NCBI RefSeq assembly: GCF_033115175.1
Contig: NC_084842.1
Span: 29,843,549-29,907,548, forward strand
From: Lepus europaeus
Taxonomy: Eukaryota > Chordata > Mammalia > Lagomorpha > Leporidae
Length of the DNA stretch: 64,000 bases
Direction of reading: 5' to 3'
The translations under genes were made by a program, and so were the position numbers. Positions 12,261 to 23,670 of the stretch are shown here, in pieces. Below the pieces are notes generated by a model. The model did no database searches, was not told the DNA's origin, and saw nothing but the letters and a program-made list of their open reading frames with translations. Each line of letters starts with the position of its first letter. Position 1 is the first letter of the stretch.

Positions 12261-13108
12261 TGCTGTCAATTAAAGCAGAGGCCCTCTGTCAGCCAGTTAC
12301 AAGGGACCAGCCCCGCTGCAGGTCTCCGGGCTCACAGGACCAGCTTACTGTGGGAGACTGGCTCCATCCCACTTTGCCTTTAGGCCCTTGTCTTGCCCCA
12401 GTTTCCTTTCCGTAGATTTGTGAAGCATGAGACTGAGCCTCTGAGCAGCCGGGGGTCTCTGGCTGCAGGACCCTTCACTGTCACCAGAAGGCCCCTTGGC
12501 TGCTCCCAGATGCTGGCTGCAAGTTTGGGTGCTGGAAAGCGGCCCACCCTCTGTTCTTCGCACTTTGATCTCCCTCACTATGGCTTCAGCCCCTTCTCTG
12601 TGCCCAGGCGCTCTCCTGGCCTCTTCCCCAAGATTTCCTTTCCCTCCAGGTCATCCTTGTTGCTGTCTTCAGGATAATTCCTCATATTCCCTCCCTTCTC
12701 CGTCAATGAAATTATCTCCCAGAAACTTTCCTTTCTGCCTTTGTGCCAAGCCCAACACTGAGTGACACCTGTTGGGCCCTACTTTTTCTTTTCAGACATT
12801 CCAGATCTCTGGACAGGCTTTCCTGGTCACGTTTTACACTGTGATACTGAGGATAATCTCACTGGCAGGAATATCTCACAAGAGACAGAGGCACTCCTCC
12901 CCCTCTCCTTCTTGTTCACTATCCCACCTCCCTCATTCACAAATATCAGGAAGATGGGGGAGGGGAATGCCTCCTGCTACAGCTGGCTGGACAGGGTTCC
13001 CCACCTAAGCAAGCGAGACAGAGGCCTAATCCACTAACTCTTTCAATCTGATATTTTTTTTTCTCCCTTCTCTGCAGTTTACATTTTGTTGATGATTTTT
13101 TTCCCCAG

Positions 13109-13428
13109 TTTATTTATTCACTCATTCATTGTATTTGAAATGCAGAGTTATGGAGAGAAAGAGAGAGATTGATTGATTTTCCCATCTGCTGGTTCACTCT
13201 CCAAATGGCTACAACAGGCATGACTGGGCCCTGCAGAAGCCAGGAGTTTCATCTGAGTCTCCCACCAGGGTTTGGGGCCCAAGGACTCAGATCATCCTCC
13301 ACTGCTTTCCCAGACACATTGGAAGGGAGCTGGATTGGAAGTGGAGCAGCAGGGACAGGAACTAGTACTCAGAGGAACAAGGGTGTTCCAGGCCGTGGCC
13401 TCATCTGCTACACCACAATGTCTGCCCC
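13109..13428 (-). mobile_element. C-repeat SINE, minus strand, inside the provirus
   Basis: The reverse tail tttatttattcactcattc leads into cccatctgctggttcactct, ggggcccaaggactcagatc, gctggattggaagtggagca and a head complement ending atgtctgcccc. It is moderately diverged and interrupts the interior of the endogenous retrovirus, so it is younger than that insertion. The 104-codon open frame across it is SINE sequence. Confidence 0.88.
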
Positions 13429-14513
13429 TTTCTCCAGCTATCGACAACAGGATTATCTGAATTGCTACCTCTTTGTTCCATGATGTATTTAACTGTCCTA
13501 AGTAATGGGATCATAATGTTGATCATATGTGCTAGTCCTTTTAATCAAGATTTTCCTATGTATTCTAACTGACCTAGGTAATGAGAATTTTCTGTCTTTA
13601 AGGAATGTTTCATGCGCTTTCTATTGTCTTTACTGAGTCTCAATTGCTTGGGAGAACTGAGTCTTAAAGGAGTTAGCATTGTCTGCCCATTTTTAATTAT
13701 TTGAGTGATTATCTTAACTGGTTAGACCTGGCCCACAATTGTGGTTAAAATGCTTAGGTGAAATGGATTATAAAATGCATTGTAAGGTTGTAAAACGATG
13801 CCAAACTTAGGTTGTGTTTATATAAATGTCTGGGGTTAATGAGATGGGTTCCAGAGTGGGCACATCCCCCTTGGTGTTCTATCAGATAGCTTGTCCTGGT
13901 CAGGACCTGGTCAGTGCTGAGACAGCTTCCCTTCTCCCCCTACACTGCAGTCCTTGCTCACCACTCTCTCCCACTCCATCCCGGTACTAGGTTAACCCCA
14001 TCCCTGGGACACAGCATATCACCCATCTGTACTGGGGTCCGAGCAATGTAACCATGAGGAGTCTCTACCCCTGGGCAGGGCACCCACATCAGGGACAGGG
14101 AACTGCCTGGCAGACACAACAGGTATGCACACATGTCATTCCAGCTGTGCAGCTGCAGCTGGCTGAAGAGAAATGAGAAATAAAGGGTAAATAACACTTT
14201 AGCCATGCCCAAGCTGGCAGGCTCGGTAACCAGGCTGGATTCTAAAAGGGGACCAACAAAGGCACAGGCTAACTAAACTGCAAATAACCAGGCACTGCTG
14301 GGCTGAACATGGGTCATGGATCAAAAATGGAGGTCCGGACCAACAGGAGGATGAGAAATTTGGGTTCAGGAGGCTCATGGAGCAATTAGGCCAAGGTATT
14401 TCGTGTAGGAGATCCAGTCCTGAGGCATCTCATCTGTCTGTTCCTCCAGGAAGCCTGCTGTCAGATGTGGGCATATGCTGACTGGGTATGGGCAGGCTCT
14501 CTTCAGCAGATTT
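13429..14513 (+). other. Provirus interior, unrecognised
   Basis: About 1.1 kb between two SINEs in the retroviral interior. No retroviral protein motif (zinc knuckle, protease DTG, polymerase YxDD) is visible in the frames I read. It may be decayed gag/pol, a non-homologous filler or an older repeat captured by deletion. Confidence 0.35.
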
Positions 14514-14528
14514 AATAGACAAGGTCTA

Positions 14529-14847
14529 GGCCGGCGCCATGACTCACTAGGCTAATCCTCTGCCTGCGGCGCTGGCACACCGGGTTCTAGTCCCAGTTGG
14601 AGCGCCGGATTCTGTCCTGGTTGCTCCTCTTCCAGTCCAGCTCTCTGCTGTGGCCCGGGAAGGCAGTGGAGGATGGCCCAAGTGCTTGGGCCCTGCACCT
14701 GCGTGGGAGACCAGGAGGAAGCACCTGGCTCCTGGCTTTGGATCAGTGCAGCGCGCCAGCCGTAGTGGCCATTTTGGGGATGAACCAACGGAAAAAGGAA
14801 GGCCTTTCTTTCTGTCTCTGTCAAAAAATAAATAAATAAAAAAAAAA
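14529..14847 (+). mobile_element. C-repeat SINE, full length, plus strand
   Basis: The head is ggccggcgccatgactcact, with the internal gcccaagtgcttgggccctg motif. It lacks the long CT-rich tract of other copies and ends in an A-rich tail (tcaaaaaataaataaataaa...). Target-site duplications aatagacaaggtcta (14514-14528) and aatagacaagttcta (14848-14862) differ at one base. The insertion is recent and lies inside the provirus interior. Overlapping open frames of 80-102 codons on both strands are SINE-derived. Confidence 0.95.
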
Positions 14848-14862
14848 ATAGACAAGTTCTAA

Positions 14863-16335
14863 AGGAAAGTCAAGGAGGAGGCTCAAAACTAGGCTCAGGT
14901 AAGGGTGACTGCAACTGCTGGCTTAACCCTCCTTGATCACCAGTGCCCGGGTACACACGGACCCATCATGTACAGGATCAAGGGCCCCGGGACACCAGGG
15001 AAGAGGTGGAGGTGCAGGTCAGAGTGTCTACTCCTATTTTCCAACCTCTCCCTCCTGTGGGCTCCAGGATGCTATGCTCCCACAGTCAAGGAACTCGAGG
15101 GAAGACTCAGTGGGCACTGGGAAAAGCCCTGAGTAAGGCATCTCAGGCATGACACCGGGATTCCTCAGCCTTTACATAAAAATAGCTACGGTCCTTTTAC
15201 AGGCATTTTACATGCTTAAAAATGCCAGCTTAGAAAACAGCTAGCTCAAAGACAGTCGACTTGCATGCGATAAAGATAACCAGACTCAACCCAGAGAGAA
15301 AGCAGCTGATGCTACTCTTGAAAAACATGGAAGACATTGCCCCTGGCCAAAATTCCCAAGGATAGATCTGCCCAGGACACAGCATTCCTCCACCCAGGAC
15401 TTCTGGTGGGAGTCTTCCCGGCCATGATTCCCTCTCCCCTCTGGAAAAAATGTGCATCTAGTCACCAGTCCAAATTGAACTTGGAGTCTTGGGCTCTCTG
15501 AGGCCCACTGCTACAGCCTTATCCAGCGTGCTTTGGCTTTGTGGCCCTGGGAGGAGCCTCTGAGCCGAGTTCTTCCCAGTGCCCCACTTCCACTCTCCTC
15601 ATGAAGTGTACTTCGCTTGCTGTAGTAAAACTTTGCTGCCCACACTTGCTGTCTGAGCCCTTTCTGGGGAGTGGCAACATTTCTCACATGGCATATTCCT
15701 TTCCTATCATTGCTCCGATCTGTCTAGAGCCTCATTGCAGACACAGGCTGGACAGTTAAAGGCTGATAGGGCGTCTGTCCCCTAGAAGCCTCTGACAGGA
15801 TCACCTGATCGTGGCCTAGAAGACATCTAGCCTCTACCAGGAACAAGGCAGAACCTCACTATGTACAGGTTCATGTTGTTACCTGTGCCTATCAATTGTC
15901 ATCATTAGGGCAGACATTATCCTCCAGACTTCCATTTGTGATACCTGCAGCCAAGATCATTGAAGGCCTTCGGCTAAGGTGACTCCCTAATCAGCCTAGA
16001 AGGCCTTTGTTCTCAGAAAAGCCTGCACCTGTTACCGGAAGAGATGAGGGACTTATGTCTCTCTTTCCCTCTGATTCTAGGCCTTCCCTTTGCTACAAAG
16101 GTTGAGAGCCTTTCACTTCTTCCCTCTGCTGATTACCCTGTTTAAAACATCTCGGGTGTCCAGAATTGTTCTGAGCAAGAGAGCAATTTTAATAACTATG
16201 TCTACTATCTCAGTTTTTTAAAGTCTTCTATGTATAATAACTAGGTATAAATTGAGTAAAGGTAAATGAGGTAAATATTTTTAAAAATCATCATAAGTAC
16301 TCAGCATCCTAAACTCTATAAAAAGGAGTATTCAA
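14863..16335 (+). other. Provirus interior, unrecognised, relatively GC-rich
   Basis: About 1.5 kb with higher GC than the genome around it, consistent with retroviral interior sequence. Plus-strand open frames of 67-75 codons exist around 14905-15152 and 15541-15759, but all are broken and none carries a motif I can name. By position it could hold decayed pol or env surface-subunit sequence. That is inference from location only. Confidence 0.35.
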
Positions 16336-16663
16336 GGACTGGTGCTGTAGCACAGTGGGTTAAAGGCTTGGCCTGCAGTGCCGGCATCCCATATAGGCGC
16401 CAGTTCAAGTCCCAGCTGCCCCACTTCCAATCCAGCTCCCTACTAATGCACCTGGGAAAGCAGTGGAAGATGGCCCAACTACTTGGGCCCCTGCACTCAT
16501 GAGGGAGACCTAGAAGAGGCTCCTGGTTCTTGGCTTCAGCCTGCTACAGCCCTGGTTTTTGTGACCTTTTAGGGAGTAAACCGGTGGATGGAAGACCTCT
16601 CTCTCTGTTTCTACCTCTCTCTGTAACTCTGCCTTTCAAATAAATAAAATAAATCTTAAACAA
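16336..16663 (+). mobile_element. C-repeat SINE, plus strand
   Basis: The head ggactggtgctgtagcacag is followed by gccggcatcccatataggcg, ccaatccagctccctactaa, ggaagatggcccaactactt, gtgaccttttagggagtaaa and the tail ctgcctttcaaataaataaa. Imperfect target-site duplications (aaggagtattcaa before, aaggattatttgag after) flank it. It is older than the copy at 14529, judging by substitutions. Confidence 0.92.
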
Positions 16664-17644
16664 AGGATTATTTGAGTTCATAGTTGTTATATAAATAAGA
16701 ATTTAAGACTAACTTAAGGTGTATTTAAATGTTTCTTCCTCTAGGTTCAGAAAGAGTTTTACTTTGATTTCTATAGTTCTCAGGGCTTTAAGACAGCTTT
16801 ATAAACAGATAAAAATGTTTACCTCTCCCTTTACATAATTTGTCTAAAATTCAAATCTTTTCTAAGGTGTTTTAGATTCTCACGACACTGTAATTGCTTA
16901 TATGGGTTCAATAAAAAGATGTTCTCCCTATAACAAGGTATGGTTAAAAGCATAGGCATATCTATGGTAAAACAACTTTTGTTATTATACTTAATACAAT
17001 CACAAACTATTGCTTTTAGGATGTAACAGTTCATTGTTTTAGGCTTGTTAACCTTGTGAATTTTTAGCTCTGAGATTACCATATAACCCTGTTTCTCGTT
17101 GTTAACATACAAACTTGATTTATTTGCTTTGTTCTCCTTAGCTTCATTATGCATTTTCTTTTTTTAGCTTTGAGCTTATTGCCTGTCAAAATTCTAAGTA
17201 CAACTTCCAACAGGATAATGTTGGCCTAACTTTCTAAGATTAACATGAAGTCCAGGTAAAATAGGCAAAAATCACTCCTTATATGACCTCTTTGTTACTC
17301 AAAAGTGGCTAACAGGTTACTGACACTGACTCCTGGTCGTCAAGGAATTTTCTCTCTACATGGGGTGGGATCAACAACCCAGTCAGGTCTGGCCTGGCCA
17401 TGAGGGACGATTAAAAGATGAGTGATGAGCTCAACCAAGGGTCTTGATCACAAGGAGGGAATAAAATCAAGATGCAGTCACTGATGTCAACCCTAAACAA
17501 AATCAAATAAAGCCAAGAGGTTCTGGAAAAAGAATTCTTATGCATGATTGCCTGATAGCTGTCCCTATTAAAGCAGTTCCCTAAAGTACTCTAAACGTCT
17601 TCCTAACTGCTCAAGGGAACCTATGGCCTCTTGTAGATCTTGAC
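16664..17644 (+). other. Provirus interior upstream of env remnant
   Basis: About 1 kb between a SINE and the env transmembrane remnant. The first half is AT-rich and does not resemble retroviral coding sequence on the plus strand; a 107-codon minus-strand frame at 16831-17154 has no recognisable motif. Part of this may be a foreign insertion into the provirus. The second half (from about 17300) is more GC-balanced and could be decayed env surface subunit. Confidence 0.35.
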
Positions 17645-17669
17645 AAACTTAACTGGGGCCACGGAATAA

Positions 17670-17930
17670 TTGGCTAATGAAACAGCTTTAAACATTTTAG
17701 ATCTACAGAAATCTCTAAAACCTCTGAAAAATGTCATCATGGTTAATAGAATGGCCTTAGACTATCTCCTTGCCTCAGAAGGAGGCAACTGTGTAGGTCT
17801 ACATGAGCACTTCCACATAGCACGCCGTGTGTATGTCAATGACTACAGACAGATTAAAAATCAGTCACACTTTAGAAGTTGCAGCCTGGATGAGGGAGGT
17901 CTGACCGCAGCTACCACCAAGTCAATATGA
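17670..17930 (+). pseudogene. Retroviral env transmembrane-subunit remnant
   Basis: An open frame of about 86 codons, with no ATG at its start (first codon TTG, a stop just upstream), carries the hallmark of gammaretrovirus-type transmembrane subunits. A leucine-rich helix (residues 7-20) leads into the immunosuppressive-like segment NVIMVNRMALDYLLASEGG (residues 21-39), with the conserved N-R-x-A-L-D-x-L-L spacing. The Cys that begins the CX6CC disulfide motif is present (residue 41), but the two partner cysteines are replaced by Phe-His (residues 48-49). No membrane-spanning segment follows before the stop. It sits about 280 bases upstream of the 3' LTR, the right place for the end of env. 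It is a relic without an intact envelope function. Confidence 0.75.
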
Positions 17931-18212
17931 AGGATGGGAATCTTGATTAGGGTCGCTCCTCTCCCTTTGCTGGATGGCCTCCTTGGATTCCCGCTCATGC
18001 GTCCTAAGCTATCTTACCAACTGCATTTCCTCTTGGCTAGGATCAATCAAACTTCAGAGCCCTGAATGCAAACTTCATTCTACAGGGCACTCCTAGATAG
18101 ACCTCTGGAGGAAACTGACTGATGTCTCCCACACCATCCCTTTCCAGCTTGGGGCAGCCATTCCCTGGTGGCAGTTAGGGTCATCTCTTCAGAGGGAAGA
18201 CAGAGACAGATT
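17931..18212 (+). other. env 3' end and U3-proximal spacer
   Basis: Sequence between the env remnant and the 3' LTR. It should contain the end of env and the polypurine tract. An AG-rich run, cagagggaagacagagacag (around 18190-18209), directly before the LTR start is a candidate polypurine tract. No coding frame is preserved. Confidence 0.4.
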
Positions 18213-19001
18213 CTTAATACAGGCGGGTAGAGGGGCCCTGAGAAAGAAAAACATACTGAAGAGAATCACCAGATGAGGTCACTTAAGCCACAGACACTCA
18301 CCATCCTCTGTGTGAGCATTCTGTCAGCTTCCCTAAGCAAAACAAGTTACTCCAGCTCTGACCTGAATGGCTCCAGTTTCATCTCATTAACATATCTATG
18401 CAAAAAGCTGATTCTGGCAGCTGCTACCTGAGTGGTTCAAAGCTTTCACCTTATTAGCATATATAGCACCCAATCAGGCAACCTTCCTCATTTTAAAAAA
18501 AATATAAAAACACCTAGACATGACTCTATTTTATTTTATTTTATTTTATTTATTTGAGAGGTAGAGTTACAGAGAAAGGGACAGACAGAGAGAAAGGTCC
18601 TCCATCTGCTGGTTCAATCTCCAAATGACTGCAAAGGCAGGAGATGGGCTGATCTGAAGCCGGGAGCCAGGAGCTTCCTCCAGGTCTCCCATGTGGGTGC
18701 AGGGGCCCAAGGACTTGGGCCATCTTCTACTGCCTTCCCAGGCCATAGCAGAGAGCTGGATGCAGGCGAGAATCAAACTGGCGCCCATATGGGATGCTGG
18801 CATCGCAGGCTGCTGCTTTACCCACTGTGCCATAGCGCCAGCCCCTCTCTCTGCTTTTGCTTTCTCTTTTCAGTTAATAAAGCTCCTTTACATTGCTCAC
18901 ACTTCGTTCTCCATGTGCCTACTTGTTCCTGGTCATGAGATAAAGAATCTGATGGAGAGTAAGGGCTATCACACAAAAGAGCTGTAACATTTCTAAAAAT
19001 G
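18213..19001 (+). repeat. 3' LTR of the endogenous retrovirus, split by a SINE
   Basis: This is the partner of the LTR at 11629. It retains a CCAAT box (18470-18474), a TATA box (tataaa at 18503-18508) and a poly(A) signal AATAAA (18876-18881). A C-SINE has inserted between the TATA region and the R/U5 part (18527-18845). Without the SINE the LTR is about 470 bases, close to its 5' partner of about 518. The promoter and poly(A) signals are better preserved here than in the 5' copy. Confidence 0.72.
18527..18845 (-). mobile_element. C-repeat SINE, minus strand, within the 3' LTR
   Basis: The reverse tail is a TATTT repeat (18527-18561), followed by gagaggtagagttacagaga, ccatctgctggttcaatctc, gggagccaggagcttcctcc, ggggcccaaggacttgggcc and a head complement ending ccatagcgccagcccc. 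It separates the LTR promoter from its poly(A) signal. Open frames of 81-98 codons over it are SINE-derived. Confidence 0.94.
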
Positions 19002-19125
19002 TGAAAGAAAGAAAAATCTACAACTGCAGTAAATAACTCCTATCCAATTGTTGGACCAATATTTAAAACAAAGTTTGACAAAACACAGTATTTGCAACAG
19101 AAAAGACAGGCATGAGCATTTCTGC

Positions 19126-19319
19126 CTTCTCTCTCTCTCTTCCTCTCTCCCTCCTTCTTCCCTCCCTTCCTCCCTCCCTCCCCTCCTTCCTTCCTTCCTC
19201 CCTTCCTCCCTCCCTTCCTCCCCCCCTCCCTCCCTTCCTCCCTTCTTTCCTTCCTTCCTTCCTTCCTTCCTTCCTTCCTTCCTTCCTTCCTTCCTTCCTT
19301 CCTTCCTTCCTTCCTTCCC
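19126..19319 (+). repeat. TTCC/CTCC-rich microsatellite
   Basis: About 190 bases of pure pyrimidine on this strand: CT dinucleotides, then mixed CCTCC and CTTCC units, ending in an uninterrupted (TTCC)n of about 80 bases (19238-19319). The low-complexity open frames (Leu-Pro-Ser-Phe repeats on plus, Lys-Glu-Gly-Arg repeats on minus) are translation artefacts. Confidence 0.97.
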
Positions 19320-21896
19320 ATTGACATTTCTTTGTGTTTAGCCCTGCATTTTCCCTTTTTGGTTCTGATCACAACATCCAATATTATGCACTAATTTTGT
19401 GGAGGTCCACAATTTCAGCAGAAAGGGAGAAAATGATCTGTCTTCTGACATGACCCCCAGTAAGAAGGGAAAGGTTAACACAGCATTCTCAGCATCTAAT
19501 TTTCCTAAGAGAACAATTTAAGCATGAAATTCCTGTAAACAGGGAATTCAAAAGAAACATAAAATTTTATTGCAAAATAGAAAAAAGAGGGTTAAGGATC
19601 AAAGACTGAGTCACAGAAAAAATACTATAAATATGTACATTACAGCTAGTAGAAGAATATCAAGAAAATCCATGCCTTTTAACTCATTTAAGATTAGCAA
19701 TAATCAACACTGTATAACAAATTTTCATTTACCCAAAGGAAAAGTTTCTTCATCTAGTCCACAATATAATTTTAATTCTTACAAATGTACTTGCTTTTTG
19801 CTAAATGGTATGGGTAGTCTGTGCCCTTTTATATAGGAGTGTGATTAGAGCTTTATCAAGTTTTTGATGACTGTGTATGTGACATCACAGTAAAACCTGG
19901 CTCAGTTATGTGATCTAATTCATAACTCAGTGTATTTTGCAAAATCACAAATGTGAATAAAAATGTAAACTTAGATAGACAGACAGATGGGAGTTTTCTG
20001 CACTTGAGACATTCTTAATTTTATTTAAAGGAAGTCTGTGACTGAAGAAGATTAGCAAATTTTCTTCACTGGCTTCCTAAATATTCATGAAGTTCTGAGT
20101 CCATTTTATGAATGTGTGTTTATGTTTGACAAACACCCAGTAACTACCCAAGCCTGTCCCACTCTAGAGTGGAGTGGCCTTGGAAATGTACTAAGCTTTG
20201 GGGGCGCCAAGGGCTGTCTCTGAGACCTTGACTTCCTAGGCTCTAACTTTACATCCTGCAGCCTGACGATACCCCCTCCTTACCTGTATGCAGAGTTGTT
20301 TAGAAAGGTTAAAACACGATGAAATTTGTATGTTTTTGTGAAACAAGCAGTGCTATAAAGCAGTCCTTCCTTTTAGTTTATTATAGCTTATTCATGTATT
20401 TGGCATTATTTCATTGGAATTACAGGGGATTTATGAAAAAAAGGCTTAACTGATATGTTGTGATTTTCATAGTGACATGAGAAATGTCTGACATATTTAG
20501 AAAAAAATTAACAGGTTTCAAAATCTGAAAGAAGAACTATGTAGTCTAAACACACTCTGTGATCACTATGATAAGAGAACTTAATTTACATGTGTACTTT
20601 AGTTCCTCTTCAAAAACAGCAGAGGATTTATTATCATCATCATCATTCAGGTAATTGGGGAAATGTTTTCTCATTGGTATAGCAACATATTAATGATAAT
20701 AATTTAGTCAAATGAAATACATATAATTTCCTCAATATAAAACAGATATAATTTTATAAATTGCTAGATGTTGTATATCTCAGGAAATATTATATATTTC
20801 ATATTCTATAATTTTCTAAATTTTAAAAGAACGACATACTACAACCAAAGGATAAATTAAAATGTTCCAGGTGACATCCCCAAATCTGTCCTTTATGGCA
20901 AAGTATTTGAGATACTATCTTTGTGAAATGTTTATGTATTGTTACTGGCTTGACAGTAGCCCTTGAGGGGGCCCAGAGCATCCCCTAGGCCATTAGAGAA
21001 GCATGGCCACTGGACAGCAAAAATCACCACCTTGATGTGTCAGTTAGAATGTCACAAAGAATTCAAGGGCTTAGCGAAGACAAAGGAATATTTATTAATA
21101 TAGCACGTTTCCTTAGTCAACCTAGAATAACTTTGGAAGATTATTTGAGGTATAATGGATTTATAAAGTCTTAATACAAAGGCTGAGCTAAAAATTTTTC
21201 ATAGTTGACTTGATCTCCAGCTAGAGAAAGTCAGATTCAAAATCAAAACTTTTAAAGAGCCAAAGTAAGAAACAACCACACTTTATGTGCTCGGTGTATA
21301 TGATGTTTAGAGTGGTGTGTGGAGGTTGGGATATTGATAAAGATGAAAGAAAAGTACAGCAAGACCCCTCTCCTTGCAGACTCATTTATATCCATTAAAC
21401 TGTCACAGCCACTGATGAGAAACAATATTTCTGTTGAGAATAAGTTCTTAAATTTTTCCTAAGAAATGAACCAATCTGTAGCTCTGTAGATCTCAATGGT
21501 GACTATGTTTATTTAACCATAAAATCTATATAACACACCCAGAGAAATAAGCAATTTCTGCAGCAACAAAGCTACAGAAATTGCTGGAGGAGGGTGATGA
21601 ACTAATATTGAACTGGATCCCATTCTTATCCAGGTAACACTATATACAGCTGTCTGTCAACCGCTTTCCCTGCCTTTCAATTATAGCTCAGTGAAAGAGA
21701 CCAAATTCCCTAGTCTTAGATCTTTGCTTGAATGGCCGCATTGAGTTAAATTCGCAATAACTTGGCTACATTGTGCTAGTTTACCAGGCAATCACGCCCC
21801 CCACTTCATCAACCAAAGTTAATACTCTTTGCATGTGGAATTAGATTTGAGAAGGAAAGAAAAAGCAAGTAAAAATGTTATATTTATTCCCAAAGT
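19320..21896. other. Unique DNA, no gene seen
   Basis: About 2.6 kb without a repeat or gene I can name. It includes a small GC-richer patch near 20150-20290 and a hairpin-forming 11-base inverted repeat (agcaatttctg at 21550-21560 and its complement at 21575-21585, loop of 14). Confidence 0.45.
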
Positions 21897-21982
21897 AATT
21901 CCAATCTGGCCTCGATTAAATGTGAATAGGGAATTATTGCTTGGTGTACTGTGGAGATGTTGAATCACTAAGGAGTGCCAAT
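21897..21982 (+). repeat. Copy A of an 87-bp repeat pair
   Basis: It starts aattccaatctggcctcgat and ends ctaaggagtgccaat. The same sequence recurs in direct orientation at 29505-29591 with about four differences, including a one-base gap. The flanks of the two copies do not match. I do not recognise the family; a fragment of a lagomorph-specific repeat is the simplest explanation. Confidence 0.85.
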
Positions 21983-22954
21983 GAAAACTGCATTTCCAGA
22001 CATATAGATTTATATTACACAATGGTAAAGCCACGACTTTGAAACTTCTTTAATTGTACATTATTGTGATTTTACTCACTATAGACACTTAGCTAAACCA
22101 GACAACCAGAGGATATTCTCATGGGTTACATGAACACATATGAGATAAATTATGAAAAAAGATATGATGTTGAATTCAAAATTCATTCTGAGTCTTACAT
22201 TGTAATAAACTATTTCAACTATTGTTGTATAAAGATAATATTTGTATGGATGAATCCTCTTATTAGAAAAGTTACAATCACAGTTTGTAATGAACAGCAG
22301 CTAATTCCAAGGTGTTAGGCATTGCTCAGCAACTCTCCAGTCACCTTAGCTGTTGTTCATGTTGGAGTTAAATTCATCAATTAAATGCCATTAGATCTCA
22401 TATAAAATATCAATGACTTCTCATTAAGTGTCACCAAAGCTAAAAATAAAACTCCCTTTCCCCTTTTTCCTCTCAGGTATCACTGCTAACAGAGATGCTA
22501 CAGACTCAACTCCATAGAGAAGCATTTTATTGTCTGTCCATCACAGATTTCTATAGGATGGGCCTCTTGTGCAGGGCACTTGAATTTAAGGTTATCCTTC
22601 TTCTAGGAAACCCTGTAGAAGAATATAGTCACCTGAGCTGGCTTTTGTTAGTTGACAGTTAATTGCCATATGTAAAATATTAGGTGGTATTTTCTCCTGT
22701 ACCTTATCATCTTATTCTCTGGGGAAAAAAGGTCAAAATTATTTCAAGGAACTCATTAATAAAATGTTAGGTATATAAGAACTTTCAACATTTTCTAAAA
22801 ATAAAATGGTCCAATTATTAGGTTAATGCTGACAGTTTATATTATCTCAATTCTGATCCCAAAGTATTGCCAACACTATTACTGTTGGCACAATTCCTAC
22901 TTGTAGAATTTCCATAAATAATAAAATACATTATTGTAAGCTTAATCAATGATA

Positions 22955-23107
22955 AGCATCTTTCCAAATGTTTATCTGTGCTAGACAGTTAATCCTCACA
23001 AAAATCTTATAACATGCTAATATTAATTTTATAGTGAAGAACAGAGAGCAAAGTGTTAAATAACTTTAAGCAAATGACTAGTGAGTAGCAGAGCTGGCAT
23101 TCAAAAC
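22955..23107 (-). mobile_element. MIR SINE, minus strand
   Basis: The order ttaatcctcacaaaaatctt, attaattttatagtgaagaa, cagagagcaaagtgttaaat, aactttaagcaaatgactag and gagtagcagagctggcattc follows the reverse complement of the MIR consensus, including the conserved core (gaggttaagtaacttgccca...agctagtaagtggcagagctggga). It is an ancient mammal-wide element. Confidence 0.7.
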
Positions 23108-23550
23108 AAAGCATTCTTGGTATGCATGGGTATTCTTTATCCCTAAGCTACCATGACATATACAGCATATAGAAAAAGTTGCACAAGTATTCAGATAATA
23201 TATTAAATTATTGCTGTACAGAAATTTTAAAAATGAATAAAACTTATGAACTAAACAATATTAAAGAATAAGTTATATGTGGCAGTTGGCATCTTATTAC
23301 ATAAATAAGAGTTAGTAAGAACCTGGAGAACAAAGAGTGAAATGTTTTCTTACTACGAAGTAATTAGTAAAAGCAATGAAGTTGAGTCTCACTTTAAGAC
23401 TGGTTTACCTTCACTGGATAATGCTATTATTAATAAGATGTTTCAGGAAATTTAACTCATTTCCATTAAGCAGTCTCTATACGACTCCCAGTGGTCCCTG
23501 TCTCCTAGCATTCATACCTTCATGTCATCTCTTCTTTTTAAGTAGGAATT

Positions 23551-23670
23551 GCAGCTCTGGCCGTCGCGGCCAGTTGGAGAGTGAACCAGCAAATGGAAGA
23601 CCTCTCTCTCTGCCTCTCCTCTCTGTGTAACTCTGACTTTCAAATAAATAAATAAATCTTAAAAAAAAAA
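23551..23670 (+). mobile_element. C-repeat SINE 3' fragment, plus strand
   Basis: Only the 3' third is present: gcagctctggccgtcgcggc, gagagtgaaccagcaaatgg, aagacctctctctctgcctc and the tail caaataaataaataaatctt plus A-run. It is 5' truncated. It is the opposite orientation to the SINE 100 bases downstream. Confidence 0.9.

Larger units (their letters stand above)
11629..19001 (+). mobile_element. Degraded class I endogenous retrovirus (provirus)
   Basis: Two related LTRs in the same orientation (about 11629-12146 and 18213-19001) bracket about 6 kb of interior. The interior contains an env transmembrane-domain remnant just upstream of the 3' LTR (17670-17930), where env belongs. Later C-SINE insertions (13109-13428, 14529-14847, 16336-16663, 18527-18845) explain about 1.3 kb of the length. 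I could not identify gag, protease, reverse transcriptase or integrase motifs in the interior, so those regions are deleted or decayed past recognition. The immunosuppressive-domain-like env motif places it with gammaretrovirus-like (class I) elements. The LTRs differ by many substitutions and indels, so the insertion is old. It cannot encode a complete viral protein. Confidence 0.72.

Noticed and set aside
12785..12800. Splice-acceptor-like ttttcttttcag in the provirus interior
   Set aside because: Pyrimidine tracts followed by AG are common, and no coding exon follows.
19040..19381. 113-codon frame of Lys-Glu-Gly-Arg repeats and the opposing Leu-Pro-Ser-Phe frames
   Set aside because: Translation of the TTCC/CTCC microsatellite on both strands; no gene.
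20188..20215. Possible CTCF-like word (gggggcgccaaggg)
   Set aside because: Only the GGGGGCGC core agrees; the upstream half of the motif does not match.
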